A stretch of DNA of 56,206 nucleotides, taken from contig NZ_CBFIHX010000009.1 of NCBI RefSeq assembly GCF_965662505.1, positions 1 to 56,206 on the forward strand, given 5' to 3'. Each line of letters opens with the position of its first letter. Position 1 is the stretch's first letter. The notes beneath the pieces were generated by a model that saw only the letters and a program-made list of their open reading frames with translations, searched no databases and was not told where the DNA came from. The DNA is from Pseudomaricurvus sp965662505 (GTDB taxonomy: Bacteria > Pseudomonadota > Gammaproteobacteria > Pseudomonadales > Cellvibrionaceae). Made by a program: the position numbers and the translations under genes. This document shows positions 1 through 8,606 of this stretch, piece after piece.

Positions 1-2072
1 AGAGCGTTCAAGTACTGAAAGGGCCGCAAGGGACACTGTTTGGTCGTAACAGTACTGGTGGTGCATTGTTAATGACGCCTACCCGCCCGGGGGATGCCCT
101 TGGTGGTTATGTTGAGGCGAAAATAGGCGACTATAATCTGACAAGCATTGAAGGAGCCATTGATGTCCCTCTCACCGATGAGTTGGCAATCCGTCTTGTC
201 GGACGGAAAGTAGATCGCGATGGTTATCAAAAGAATATTGCTGATAATGTGCTGAATGGCGAGAGGGCTCGCGGAGAAGATTCAGAAGGGCTTCGATTGA
301 GTGTGAGTTATCAAGGCGATAGTCTGAGTAACTTAACCGTGCTGTCCTATGATAAGAATGAAATGAATTCGCCGGTTCCTCAAATTAGAGCATTGAATAC
401 ATCAACTCAGGGTGGAAGCACTATTAATACATTCTTCCCTGAATATGTTGGTGCTCTTCAGGAAAATGTGGATCGTGATGATCCCTGGAGATTTAAATCC
501 GACATCCGTGCTAAAGATTCAATTGAAAACACCTTTGCTTCAAATACTTTTGAATTTGAGATTACGGATGGCCTGTCTATTAAAAATATTCTGGGTTATC
601 GAAAATTAAAAGCCTCAACAGGAAATGATGCGGATGGCACAGCATTACCCGTTGCTGGTAGCGTGGTGTCCACTTATGATCCTACTCAGACTGATTATGT
701 GGATAATGGCTATGGGTTGGGTATCACCGGCGCAGATTTGAATCCGGTTGAGGCTGACCCGACTATTTCAGAGCAATACACTGCTGAGTTGCAGCTGCTG
801 GGCAATTCTTTCGACGAGCGTTTAGATTGGATTGTGGGCGCTTACTGGTCAAAGATGGAGGGTACTGCTAGCCAGGAGTTGCAACAAATTGGCGCACGTC
901 TTGATTTTCCGGGTTTTGCCTGGCCGGGCGTATACGAAACCACTGCAACTTCAGCATTGAATACGGGTTATGCGGTCTTTGGTGAGGCAACTTATCACTT
1001 TTCAGATGCGTGGTCTTTGACGGCTGGATTACGTCAAAGCTGGGATGAGCGAGAGTTGACCGTTCGTAAATTTGCCAGTGCACCATTTGGTGGCTATCCG
1101 GATAATTTACCCTGCGCAGTGACTGGACCTGGTGGAGCCGTGTTGACCGAGTGTGCTCGTACAGTCAGTGAAGAGTTTGATAAACCAACAGGCCGAATTT
1201 CCGTTAACTATATGCCTAGTGATGGAACGCTTGTGTACGGTAGTATTTCGACGGGCTATAAAGCGGGCGGTTTCAATTCCCGTGGTGTTGATGACGCGAC
1301 ACTCGAGCCGTTTGAGCCAGAAACTGTAACCACTTATGAGTTGGGCAGTAAAATCGACTGGAATATTGGGGGCGCACCCGTACGTACTAACCTGGCGGTC
1401 TATCTGCAGGACTACGAGGATATCCAGCAAACCAAGCCTATTGATGTGAACGGCACCTTGGCAACACAAACCGTGAATGCAGCCAAGGCCCAAATTAAAG
1501 GGTTTGAAGCTGACATCACTGTGTTACCGACAGATAGTTTGTCTTTGAGTTTTTCATATTCGTATGTGGATGCAGGGTATGATGAGAATGTAGCCAGCGT
1601 CCCAAATGGTAGTGGCGGTCTTTACGAATTTGATACATCAGATAATGATTTTGTCTACATTCCTGAACAGTCCCTGACTGCCTCGGCAACTTATACTTTC
1701 CCAATGGATGGTGATTTGGGTGAGATGTCGCTGACGGCCAGCTACTACTGGCAAGATGACATGACAACTCATGCTTTGGCGGGTGACTTTAGTCAATTCC
1801 AGAGTGGTGCTATTGCTCCGGCGGCGCGCTGGACCGATGAAAACGTTGCCTTGGCAGAAAGCGTTTCTCAAGTGGATTCCTACGGTGTCTGGAACCTGCG
1901 TTACGATTGGCGCAACATTATGGGCTCGAACTTTGACTTTGCGGCCTACATGAACAATGTTTCTGACGAACAATATGTGCTGGGTGGATTGAATGTGATC
2001 GATGTGTTCTACACCGGTTATACCTACGGTGCTCCACGTACCTTCGGTGCCTCAGTGCGTTATCAGTTCTGA
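1..2072 (+). CDS. TonB-dependent outer-membrane receptor, 5' end outside window
   Basis: This is the C-terminal part of a TonB-dependent receptor, which imports a scarce or bulky ligand across the outer membrane using TonB energy. The reading frame is already open at base 3 and begins inside the plug domain, at the stretch VLKGPQGTLFGRNSTGG. By alignment to the next gene about 150 residues are missing upstream. The rest is a beta-barrel with many aromatic-rich strands, ending VRYQF with the terminal Phe typical of outer-membrane proteins. The receptor at 2621 is clearly a paralogue: the plug segment, the GYKAGGFNSRG region and the C-terminus align almost residue for residue, and the DNA is also similar. 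This suggests a fairly recent tandem duplication. The ligand is unknown. The neighbouring CoA-catabolic genes suggest a hydrophobic carbon source rather than a siderophore, but that is inference. Confidence 0.93.
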   Translation, partial: SVQVLKGPQGTLFGRNSTGGALLMTPTRPGDALGGYVEAKIGDYNLTSIEGAIDVPLTDELAIRLVGRKVDRDGYQKNIADNVLNGERARGEDSEGLRLSVSYQGDSLSNLTVLSYDKNEMNSPVPQIRALNTSTQGGSTINTFFPEYVGALQENVDRDDPWRFKSDIRAKDSIENTFASNTFEFEITDGLSIKNILGYRKLKASTGNDADGTALPVAGSVVSTYDPTQTDYVDNGYGLGITGADLNPVEADPTISEQYTAELQLLGNSFDERLDWIVGAYWSKMEGTASQELQQIGARLDFPGFAWPGVYETTATSALNTGYAVFGEATYHFSDAWSLTAGLRQSWDERELTVRKFASAPFGGYPDNLPCAVTGPGGAVLTECARTVSEEFDKPTGRISVNYMPSDGTLVYGSISTGYKAGGFNSRGVDDATLEPFEPETVTTYELGSKIDWNIGGAPVRTNLAVYLQDYEDIQQTKPIDVNGTLATQTVNAAKAQIKGFEADITVLPTDSLSLSFSYSYVDAGYDENVASVPNGSGGLYEFDTSDNDFVYIPEQSLTASATYTFPMDGDLGEMSLTASYYWQDDMTTHALAGDFSQFQSGAIAPAARWTDENVALAESVSQVDSYGVWNLRYDWRNIMGSNFDFAAYMNNVSDEQYVLGGLNVIDVFYTGYTYGAPRTFGASVRYQF

Positions 2073-2091
2073 TCGTTAAGTAATGTTCATT

Positions 2092-2131
2092 CCCCTGCGG
2101 GAGAACAACTTTGTTGTTCCGCAGGGGCTTT
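2092..2131 (+). terminator. Rho-independent terminator after the first TonB receptor
   Basis: A long stem pairs CCCCTGCGG (2092-2100) with its complement at 2119-2127, and GAACAAC/GTTGTTC pair inside it. Only a short T-rich tail follows. It lies 20 bases after the stop codon. Confidence 0.75.
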
Positions 2132-2384
2132 ATAGAAAACCTGGTAAGATAAAAACCTGATAGGCGGCCTGGCTGTTTTTTTTGGGTTTACCCCTATTTT
2201 TCTTCGCGAGCCGAATCCTAGTCGCGCTCTCCTTTGTCTATTGCCTTCACTGCAGGGCTAGATCATTTAGTTATACCCGCCTCAATAATATCTTCAAAAC
2301 TACTGGATGCCCTACCCATTGTTTCTCATTTGAGATGCATGAATTGTCTCGTTGTGTAATGCAGATTGACCCAATTTTAAATAG

Positions 2385-2397
2385 ACAGTACTGTTGA
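2385..2397 (+). promoter_or_regulatory. Candidate operator, 13-bp inverted repeat (site 1 of 7)
   Basis: ACAGTACTGTTGA contains the perfect 10-bp palindrome ACAGTACTGT. It matches the shared pattern ACAACAnTGKTGW at 11 of 13 positions. It overlaps the proposed -35 box of the second TonB receptor, a position suited to repression. Confidence 0.4.
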
Positions 2398-2620
2398 CTA
2401 TATATACATAATCCGAATAAATAGTGTTCTAATAATTTAGTTTTTGTCTATTAACTTTTTAAAACTCATGGCGATAACAAGCCATCAAATAGCCGATAAG
2501 AGCTCTGAGTTTTCTTAGGTACGAGGTTTCCTGTTTGATTTGTGGGTTTCATAAGATGTAACTCATCAGGTTGTGATAGCTGACACCCGCAATAAGACAC
2601 CAATAAGAGAGAGAGTCATA

Positions 2621-5074
2621 ATGAAAAGTGAAAAGTATCAAACCGAAAGTCTGAAGAAGTCTTCCAATAAGCCCTTACAGTTTGCGAGCCTGGCTTTGGC
2701 CATTGCGTCTGCCAACTGTATTCCTGGCGCTGTAGCTCAGGAGCAGGGACAAGGATTTGGTTTCCTGGAAGAGATTGTTGTAACCGCTCGTCGTCGTGAA
2801 GAAAGTCTGCAGGATATTCCTGTCGCCGTGACCGCGATGGATTCCGAGGCTTTGCGTTCTCAGGGTGTTGGAGAGTTGAGTGATCTGGGTACTCAGGTTC
2901 CGTCTTTGCGTATCTCCAATGCGGGGGCGTCAACCAATGACCCTATTATTTCTCTGCGCGGTCAGCGCCCTACGACTGCGGGTCTGAATCAGGAAGCTGC
3001 AGTTCCCATGTATTTTGGCGATGTAGTGATGACCCCGTCTCAGGGTAGCAACCTGGCGATGTACGATCTGCAAAGTGTGCAGGTATTGAAAGGGCCACAG
3101 GGAACTCTGTTTGGTCGTAACAGTACCGGTGGTGCCATTTTGGTTCAGCCTAAAACCCCCGGTGTTGATATGGGTGGCTATCTGGAAGCTACCGTGGGTG
3201 ATTACAACAAGCGAGGCGTGGAAGGTGCTGTTGATTTGCCCGTAAGTGATGTCCTGCAATTCCGTTTGGCGGGTCGTATGATCGATCGTGACGGTTATCA
3301 GGAAAACGTTGCTGATAATGCCTTGCATGGTGACGATTATTGGGATGAGCATTCACGCAGCTTGCGTTTAAGCACCAATCTGGAGATCTCGGAAAACCTG
3401 AGCAACCTTTTGGTGTTGTCTTACGACAGAAACGAAATGATGGCTCGGATTCCCTCTCCGATTGTGTACAACAACGAGACTGGCCTAGGTGGTCTGATTG
3501 GTTCCATATACGGTGCTGGAGATATTCAGGATGCGGTGGCTGCGGCTAATGCGCGTGATGAGTTTGACATTGCTACCGATATGCGTGCGAAAGAGATGGT
3601 TGAGAACCAGTTTGCCGCCAACACAACTGAGTTCCACATTAATGATAACCTGACTGTGAAGAACATTTTTGGTTATCGCAAAATGAAGCTGGTCACCTCG
3701 GCTGACATCGATGGCACTGCGTTCCCTCTGTTTGGTGCGAGGACTTCGCCTACCGACAGTGTCACTTATGACCCAAGCACCACAAAGAGAACCTCCGAGC
3801 AATTCAGTAATGAGTTTCAGTTGCTGGGTAGCTACGATCAGGTGGATTGGATTGTCGGTGGTTATTGGTACGAAATGTCCGCCACTGCTGAAGATTATTC
3901 ACAGGTCTTCGGTGTTAACCCGGCAAATCCGACAATCTGGATGCCACAGCGTACCCCTAACGGCGACGTAAAAAATGAAGCGTTGGGCTTGTTTGCTGAA
4001 GGGACTTACACGTTTAATGAAACTTGGTCGACGACCGTGGGTATTCGTCAAAGTTGGGATGAGCGTTCTGTAACTGCGCGGAATTATACTTCCAGTGTTG
4101 GTGGTGCTCCTACTGGCGCCAATAACTTGCCAGTGTGTGCCATGACCGATGTAGACGGCAACCAGTTGCCTGCTAACGCTTGTGAACGTGAAGAGAGCGC
4201 TGACTTTGACAGCCCTACCTGGAGGGCGTCACTTAACTACACGCCACGTGATGGTCTGTTGATGTACGGTAGTGTCTCCACGGGTTATCGTGCGGGTGGT
4301 ATCGATTTGCGCGGCACCGATAACGTATCGTTAACGCCGTTCGATGAAGAAACTGTTATTACTTATGAGTTTGGTCATAAGGCTGACTGGGAGTTGGGTT
4401 CTGGTTCCTTGCGTACCAACCTGGCGGTTTATTTGCAGGAATACACAGATATCCAGAAGACCGAGTCCGCCCTGAAGGGGGGTACGTTCGGTACGCAAAC
4501 GGCCAATGCGGCTGAGGCCGAAATTAAGGGTCTGGAGCTGGAAGCAACTTACTTCCCGACCGCTAATCTGTCCTTTAACCTGTCGTATTCCTATGTAGAT
4601 GCGGAGTATAAAGAGTGGGATAAGGCAGTTCAGACTTCTACCGGTCTCGCTACTGTTGATTATTCAGATGCTAAGTTTACCTATATTCCTGAGAACTCTC
4701 TGACGGCGTCGGCAAAGTATACCTTGCCACTGGATGTCAGTCTGGGTGAAGTGACCATCATGACCAGTGTTTACTGGCAGGATGAGATGGATACTGTAGC
4801 GGATGCGTTCAATTATGCGTCTAAAGGTTGGAGTGCGGGGACCTATCAGAAAGCTATGGGCGCCAGCACTGCTGATGACTACGCTGTTTGGAATTTGCGT
4901 CTGGACTGGTTCAACGTGATGGGCTCTAACTTTGATGCTGCGGCTTATGTAAATAATGCTACGGATGAAGCTTATGTTGTCGGTGGTCTGAACGTGCTGG
5001 ATTCTTTGGGTTGGGCTTCTGCCACTTACGGAGCTCCCCGTACCATTGGTGCATCTCTGCGCTATCAGTTCTAA
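2621..5074 (+). CDS. TonB-dependent outer-membrane receptor
   Basis: This is a complete receptor of 817 residues if translation starts at the ATG at 2621, which follows an AGAGAGAG purine run; an upstream in-frame GTG at 2573 has no better ribosome site. The N-terminus is a signal peptide with a likely cut after GAVA (around residue 39). The plug follows with EEIVVTARRREESLQDIPVAV, reading as a TonB-box/plug start, then LKGPQGTLFGRNSTGG near residue 155. The barrel ends LRYQF. The family actively transports siderophores, cobalamin, sugars, or hydrophobic and aromatic molecules into the periplasm. It is a paralogue of the truncated receptor just upstream. A strong terminator follows. Its promoter carries the same inverted repeat found before several CoA-catabolic operons, which suggests that the ligand is the substrate of that pathway. 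Confidence 0.95.
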   Translation: MKSEKYQTESLKKSSNKPLQFASLALAIASANCIPGAVAQEQGQGFGFLEEIVVTARRREESLQDIPVAVTAMDSEALRSQGVGELSDLGTQVPSLRISNAGASTNDPIISLRGQRPTTAGLNQEAAVPMYFGDVVMTPSQGSNLAMYDLQSVQVLKGPQGTLFGRNSTGGAILVQPKTPGVDMGGYLEATVGDYNKRGVEGAVDLPVSDVLQFRLAGRMIDRDGYQENVADNALHGDDYWDEHSRSLRLSTNLEISENLSNLLVLSYDRNEMMARIPSPIVYNNETGLGGLIGSIYGAGDIQDAVAAANARDEFDIATDMRAKEMVENQFAANTTEFHINDNLTVKNIFGYRKMKLVTSADIDGTAFPLFGARTSPTDSVTYDPSTTKRTSEQFSNEFQLLGSYDQVDWIVGGYWYEMSATAEDYSQVFGVNPANPTIWMPQRTPNGDVKNEALGLFAEGTYTFNETWSTTVGIRQSWDERSVTARNYTSSVGGAPTGANNLPVCAMTDVDGNQLPANACEREESADFDSPTWRASLNYTPRDGLLMYGSVSTGYRAGGIDLRGTDNVSLTPFDEETVITYEFGHKADWELGSGSLRTNLAVYLQEYTDIQKTESALKGGTFGTQTANAAEAEIKGLELEATYFPTANLSFNLSYSYVDAEYKEWDKAVQTSTGLATVDYSDAKFTYIPENSLTASAKYTLPLDVSLGEVTIMTSVYWQDEMDTVADAFNYASKGWSAGTYQKAMGASTADDYAVWNLRLDWFNVMGSNFDAAAYVNNATDEAYVVGGLNVLDSLGWASATYGAPRTIGASLRYQF

Positions 5075-5144
5075 GTTCGAAGTGTGAGTCGTCAGATCGG
5101 GTATTCTCCGGTCTGACGGCGCCTTCTCTCCATTTCATGATTTG

Positions 5145-5177
5145 GGCGACAGTGGGTTACCACTGTCGCCTTTTTTT
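5145..5177 (+). terminator. Strong Rho-independent terminator after TonB receptor 2
   Basis: A perfect 11-bp stem (GGCGACAGTGG at 5145-5155 with CCACTGTCGCC at 5160-5170) has a GTTA tetraloop and is followed by seven T residues. A weaker hairpin (CGTCAGA/TCTGACG, 5090-5118) lies just before it. The gap 5075-5382 otherwise holds only the promoter region of the thiolase. Confidence 0.92.
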
Positions 5178-5237
5178 GTTTGTAGGATTTGCGCTTTAAC
5201 TGTGCGCGAGAGCCCGGATTATCGCCTATACATATAA

Positions 5238-5250
5238 ACAACACTGTCGT
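5238..5250 (+). promoter_or_regulatory. Candidate operator, 13-bp inverted repeat (site 2 of 7)
   Basis: ACAACACTGTCGT has arms ACAACA and TGTCGT around one central base, with a single arm mismatch. It lies 132 bases before the thiolase start and just after a TATACAT element. Confidence 0.45.
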
Positions 5251-5382
5251 ACAATAAGTGAAAGATGTGTAAATTTTGATGCCATTTTGTTGGTTGCTTT
5301 TGTGAGTCGGTATGGGCATCCGCCAGCGATGCAAAGGTATAGCACAAATCGCATAAACAGTTGTGGTGATAAGGAGAATAAG

Positions 5383-6642
5383 ATGTCCGAAGCGTTCATT
5401 ATTGATTCTGTAAGAACCCCCCGAGGCACGGGCAAAGTGGGCAAGGGCGCACTGGCTCATATGCATCCCCAGCACTTGGCTGCCACTGTGCTGAAGGCGC
5501 TTGCTGATCGCAACGGTTTCAATACCGCAGATGTGGATGACGTTATCTGGGGCACCAGTGCCCAGAAAGGGCTGCAAGGCGGGGATATGGGCCGCATGGC
5601 GGCTCTGGATGCGGGGTACGATCCGTCTGTCAGTGGTATCACCATGGATCGCTTTTGTGGCAGTGGCCTGTCAGCAGTCAATTTTGCAGCAGCCCAGCTG
5701 ATGTCCGGTATGGAACAGCTGGTGGTGGCCGGTGGCACGGAAATGATGTCTCACATCACCGATTTTGGCAATAAAGAGCGCGAGGCCGGTCTGCGTATTC
5801 CGGGTGTTGGTCTGGGAACTGGCAACCTGCGCCTGCAAGCCAAGTACCCGCAATCCCACCAGGGGTTGTGCGCTGACGCCATTGCCTCGATGGAAGGCAT
5901 TAGCCGCGAAGACCTTGACGCGTTTTCGGCTGAAAGCCAACGTCGCGCGGCGATAGCCATTGAGAATGGCTATTTTGACAAGTCAATTGTTCCCGTTCTC
6001 GATGATGACGGCAAGCTGGTGTTGGATAAAGATGAGCATCCTCGTCCGGGCAGTACCGCTGAGAAATTGGCGGAATTGGAGCCCAGCTTTGCCAAGCTGG
6101 CTGACATGCCATTGGATAAAGACGGCACGACCTTCCGCAAAATGATTAACTCCCGCTATCCCGATCTGGATATTCAGTGTGTGCATCATGCGGGCAGCTC
6201 TTCCGGTGTGGTGGACGGCGCTGCGGCCATGCTGTTGGCATCCGCTGAGTATGTTGAACAGCATGGATTGAAACCCCGTGCCCGCATCATTGCGACCGCG
6301 AACATGGGTGATGATCCGACGTTGATGTTGAATGCACCAGTCCCGGCTGCCAAGAAAGTATTGGAAAAAGCCGGTCTAACAAAAGACGACATCGATTTGT
6401 GGGAAGTGAACGAAGCATTTGCCGTTGTGGTTGAAAAGTTTATCCGTGATATGGACATTGATCGCGACACGATCAATGTGAATGGCGGTGCCATTGCTTT
6501 GGGTCACCCTATTGGTGCCACAGGTGCTGTGTTGATTGGCACGGTATTGGATGAGCTGGAACGACGTAATCTTAAGCGCGGCCTGATTACCATGTGTGCT
6601 GCAGGTGGTATGGCTCCTGCGATTATCATTGAGCGGGTCTAA
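5383..6642 (+). CDS. Acetyl-CoA C-acyltransferase (thiolase)
   Basis: This 419-residue thiolase would catalyse CoA-dependent cleavage of a 3-ketoacyl-CoA to acetyl-CoA and a shortened acyl-CoA, the last step of beta-oxidation. The ATG at 5383 is chosen because AAGGAG lies 7 bases upstream; an in-frame extension to 5287 has no family similarity. The nucleophilic cysteine is Cys92 in DRFCGSGLSAVN. The NEAFA block, His375 in ALGHPIGATGA and Cys405 in CAAGGMAPA complete the catalytic set. Length and motif order are normal for the degradative (FadA/PaaJ-like) group. It has its own promoter region with an operator-like repeat, and a TetR gene follows. It is probably the terminal enzyme of the CoA pathway spread over this window; its chain-length preference cannot be read from sequence. 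Confidence 0.95.
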   Translation: MSEAFIIDSVRTPRGTGKVGKGALAHMHPQHLAATVLKALADRNGFNTADVDDVIWGTSAQKGLQGGDMGRMAALDAGYDPSVSGITMDRFCGSGLSAVNFAAAQLMSGMEQLVVAGGTEMMSHITDFGNKEREAGLRIPGVGLGTGNLRLQAKYPQSHQGLCADAIASMEGISREDLDAFSAESQRRAAIAIENGYFDKSIVPVLDDDGKLVLDKDEHPRPGSTAEKLAELEPSFAKLADMPLDKDGTTFRKMINSRYPDLDIQCVHHAGSSSGVVDGAAAMLLASAEYVEQHGLKPRARIIATANMGDDPTLMLNAPVPAAKKVLEKAGLTKDDIDLWEVNEAFAVVVEKFIRDMDIDRDTINVNGGAIALGHPIGATGAVLIGTVLDELERRNLKRGLITMCAAGGMAPAIIIERV

Positions 6643-6770
6643 GCTTTAGATTGAACCCGTATTGCATAACATCACACTAGAAGATGATGAAATCTGGATA
6701 TTGCTCAGAGGCAGTCAAGGAATGACTGGATAATATCCCTTGTCGTATGACCTTAATTTAAGGAATTCAC

Positions 6771-7442
6771 ATGAGTGAAGTTGAAGCACCAAAAACCAAT
6801 AAGCGTCGTAGAGATCCTGAGCGAACTCGAGAGGCTATTTTGGAGGTGGCTGGTAAACTGTTGGCCAGTGATGGACCCGAAGGGTTGAGTGTGTCAAAGG
6901 TTGCACAGATGGTCGGAGTGAACCGCGGCACGGCTTATCATCATTTCCAAACCCGCGACCAACTGTTGAGTGCGACTGTTTCCTGGGTGAGTGAAAAATT
7001 ATGTCGTGAGTCTTTTGGTGAGGCTGATTCTCTGTCGCCTGCTACCAAGATGCGTCCAGGACAGCTGGCGGAAAATCTGGCCAAATTTGCCATTGAGAAT
7101 CCAGAGTACGGCCGAGTTTGGTTGGTATCGATTCTGGACCCGGTAAAGAGGGCGCAGGATCCGTACTGGAAGCGTTATACCGCGATGATGGAAAGGTTTC
7201 TAAAATCGGACCGGGCGGAGCCGGGTATTGATACCGAAGTTCATGCGATGATGATGGTCGTCAGTTCCGTACTTTGGCCGGTTTGGTCTGGTGCAAGTAA
7301 GAGTAGTGATACAGAGCGAGATCGTCTGGTGAAACAGTTCACGGGTGAAGTATTGAGGCTTAACTTGAATGGCATCATCAAGGGCGGTCAATTGCCCGAT
7401 TATGATGATGACGAAGCTGTGCACGAAGAAATTAAGTGGTAG
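6771..7442 (+). CDS. TetR/AcrR family transcriptional regulator
   Basis: A 223-residue one-component repressor. The N-terminal helix-turn-helix runs roughly over residues 17-65 (TREAILEVAGKLLASDGPEG, then VSKVAQMVGVNRGTAYHHFQTRDQLL), a classic TetR DNA-binding domain. The C-terminal ligand domain is not similar to a characterised one that I recognise. The HTH is strikingly like that of the second TetR at 9794 (shared blocks TREAIL, LASDGPE, GVNRGTAY, HFQTR), so the two are paralogues and may bind related operators. The start at 6771 follows TTAAGGAATTCAC. Sitting between thiolase and acyltransferase genes, it is a natural candidate for reading a CoA-ester or substrate signal and for binding the 13-bp repeats in this window; the pairing is inference. 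Confidence 0.93.
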   Translation: MSEVEAPKTNKRRRDPERTREAILEVAGKLLASDGPEGLSVSKVAQMVGVNRGTAYHHFQTRDQLLSATVSWVSEKLCRESFGEADSLSPATKMRPGQLAENLAKFAIENPEYGRVWLVSILDPVKRAQDPYWKRYTAMMERFLKSDRAEPGIDTEVHAMMMVVSSVLWPVWSGASKSSDTERDRLVKQFTGEVLRLNLNGIIKGGQLPDYDDDEAVHEEIKW

Positions 7443-7540
7443 GCCTGGAATTTATAAAACCAGGTGTGTTTCAGAATCAAGCGATGATTACAGTGTCGCT
7501 GTTATAGAAAAGTGCAGAATTTGGCTGCAGGAGTTTAAAA

Positions 7541-8284
7541 ATGAGTGATCAGTTTACAAAAATGATGCCTTGGCCAGAGATGGACTTCTCTGTGTTTGGT
7601 GAAGTAGAAGAAAAAGCGGTTGGTAAAACTCAGGCGTATGTCGCCAAGGCCATGCATCGTAACTGGGCATCTATTCCCCATGTAACCCATAACGACGATG
7701 CGGATATCACTGAGTTTGAGTCACGTCGTAAAGCCTGGAATCAGGCGAATCCAGACAAAAAACGTACGTTGTTACCGGCTTTGATGAAGGCCACCGTCGC
7801 TGCGTTAAAAGAATACCCACAGTTCAATACGTCTTTAAGTGCCGATGGCACCAAGCTGTTTCAAAAGCATTATTACCACATTGGCATTGCGGTGGATGTT
7901 CCCAGTGGTTTGCTGGTACCTGCCATTAAAGATTGTGATAAGAAAACCGAAGACGAGTTGGCTGCAGAGCTGGCCGCGACATCAGAAAAGGCTCGTACTA
8001 AAGGCCTGTCGATGGCGGAGATGTCCGGTGGTTGTTTCACCCTGTCTTCACTGGGACACATTGGCGGCACCAGCTTTTCGCCAATCATTAATGCTCCAGA
8101 AGTCGGTATCTTGGGTATTACCCGTGCTCGCAGTCAGTTTTTACCCGATGAAAATGGTCAGCCGGAATTGCGTCAATTGCTACCTCTTTCATTAAGCTAC
8201 GATCACCGCGTGATTAACGGTGCAGACGCCGCGCGTTTTGTACGTTTCGTGGCGGACTTTTTGGCTTCTTACGAATTCAAGTAA
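7541..8284 (+). CDS. Stand-alone 2-oxoacid dehydrogenase E2-type acyltransferase domain
   Basis: This 247-residue protein matches only the catalytic core of dihydrolipoamide acyltransferases. It has FTLSSLGHIGGTSFSPIINA followed by GILGITRA, and ends with the catalytic block SYDHRVINGADAARF, where His222 is the general base and Asn226 replaces the more common Asp. Asn at this place also occurs in some active bacterial E2p enzymes, so it is not proof of inactivity. No lipoyl domain and no E1/E3-binding domain precede it, and no E1 or E3 gene is nearby. It therefore cannot work as an ordinary pyruvate dehydrogenase subunit. It may transfer an acyl group between CoA and a small acceptor, as the related chloramphenicol acetyltransferase fold does. 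Gene order (TetR, this, SDR, TetR) ties it to the catabolic island. Confidence 0.9.
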   Translation: MSDQFTKMMPWPEMDFSVFGEVEEKAVGKTQAYVAKAMHRNWASIPHVTHNDDADITEFESRRKAWNQANPDKKRTLLPALMKATVAALKEYPQFNTSLSADGTKLFQKHYYHIGIAVDVPSGLLVPAIKDCDKKTEDELAAELAATSEKARTKGLSMAEMSGGCFTLSSLGHIGGTSFSPIINAPEVGILGITRARSQFLPDENGQPELRQLLPLSLSYDHRVINGADAARFVRFVADFLASYEFK

Positions 8285-8606
8285 GAGGCAAGCTGTCTAA
8301 AACAACTTCTGTGCCTGTATTAGGGGGCAGAAGTTGTGGTCTGTCAAAGGATTACTCATAGGTTAATTGAGACATAAACTCTTAGATAATACTCAATAGC
8401 CTATAACGCAGAACAGCATTCCAGCCTGATTATCTTCAGTTCTTCGTTCTGCACCTGACCGGGTTTAACACTGGGCTGCATGCAGAAATTAGAGCGATCG
8501 TCATCAAATGACAGACTCCCTACAAGTTTCAACTGCCTTTCATCATAAAAATTACTGTTGAAAGGAAAGGTCCGTGTGAGTCAAATTTGAGGGTAGGGGT
8601 AAAACA
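8285..8606. other. Intergenic region with several hairpins (322 bp)
   Basis: A 10-bp stem ACAACTTCTG/CAGAAGTTGT (8302-8337) follows the acyltransferase stop and may be a terminator, though no T-run follows. CTGCATGCAG (8475-8484) is a perfect palindrome. CCTTTCA/TGAAAGG (8536-8565) and TTTCAAC/GTTGAAA (8527-8563) are overlapping, mutually exclusive pairings just upstream of the next gene. No coding sequence or RNA gene is recognisable. Confidence 0.45.

Larger units (their letters stand above)
2073..2620. other. Intergenic region between the two TonB receptors (548 bp)
   Basis: The region is AT-rich and holds the terminator at 2092-2131, the inverted repeat at 2385-2397 and a possible sigma-70 promoter. 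The promoter candidate is TTGACT at 2394-2399 and TAAATA at 2418-2423, with an 18-base spacer. The operator-like repeat overlaps the proposed -35 box. Short reading frames in this stretch have no codon pattern or homology that I recognise. The leader from the proposed promoter to the receptor start would be about 190 bases, and I see no riboswitch fold in it. Confidence 0.5.

Noticed and set aside
2182..2397. A 71-codon open frame between the TonB receptors
   Set aside because: AT-rich, no homology or ribosome site, and it overlaps the proposed promoter and operator.
7490..7502. ACAGTGTCGCTGT upstream of the E2-like gene as another operator copy
   Set aside because: It is palindromic at the ends only and misses the shared arms at several positions.
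8204..8218. Asn in place of Asp in the E2 catalytic block as proof of inactivity
   Set aside because: Some active bacterial E2p enzymes carry Asn at this position.
8549..8561. AAATTACTGTTGA upstream of the 8607 SDR as another operator copy
   Set aside because: Only the right arm fits (10 of 13), so it is too weak without a matrix scan.
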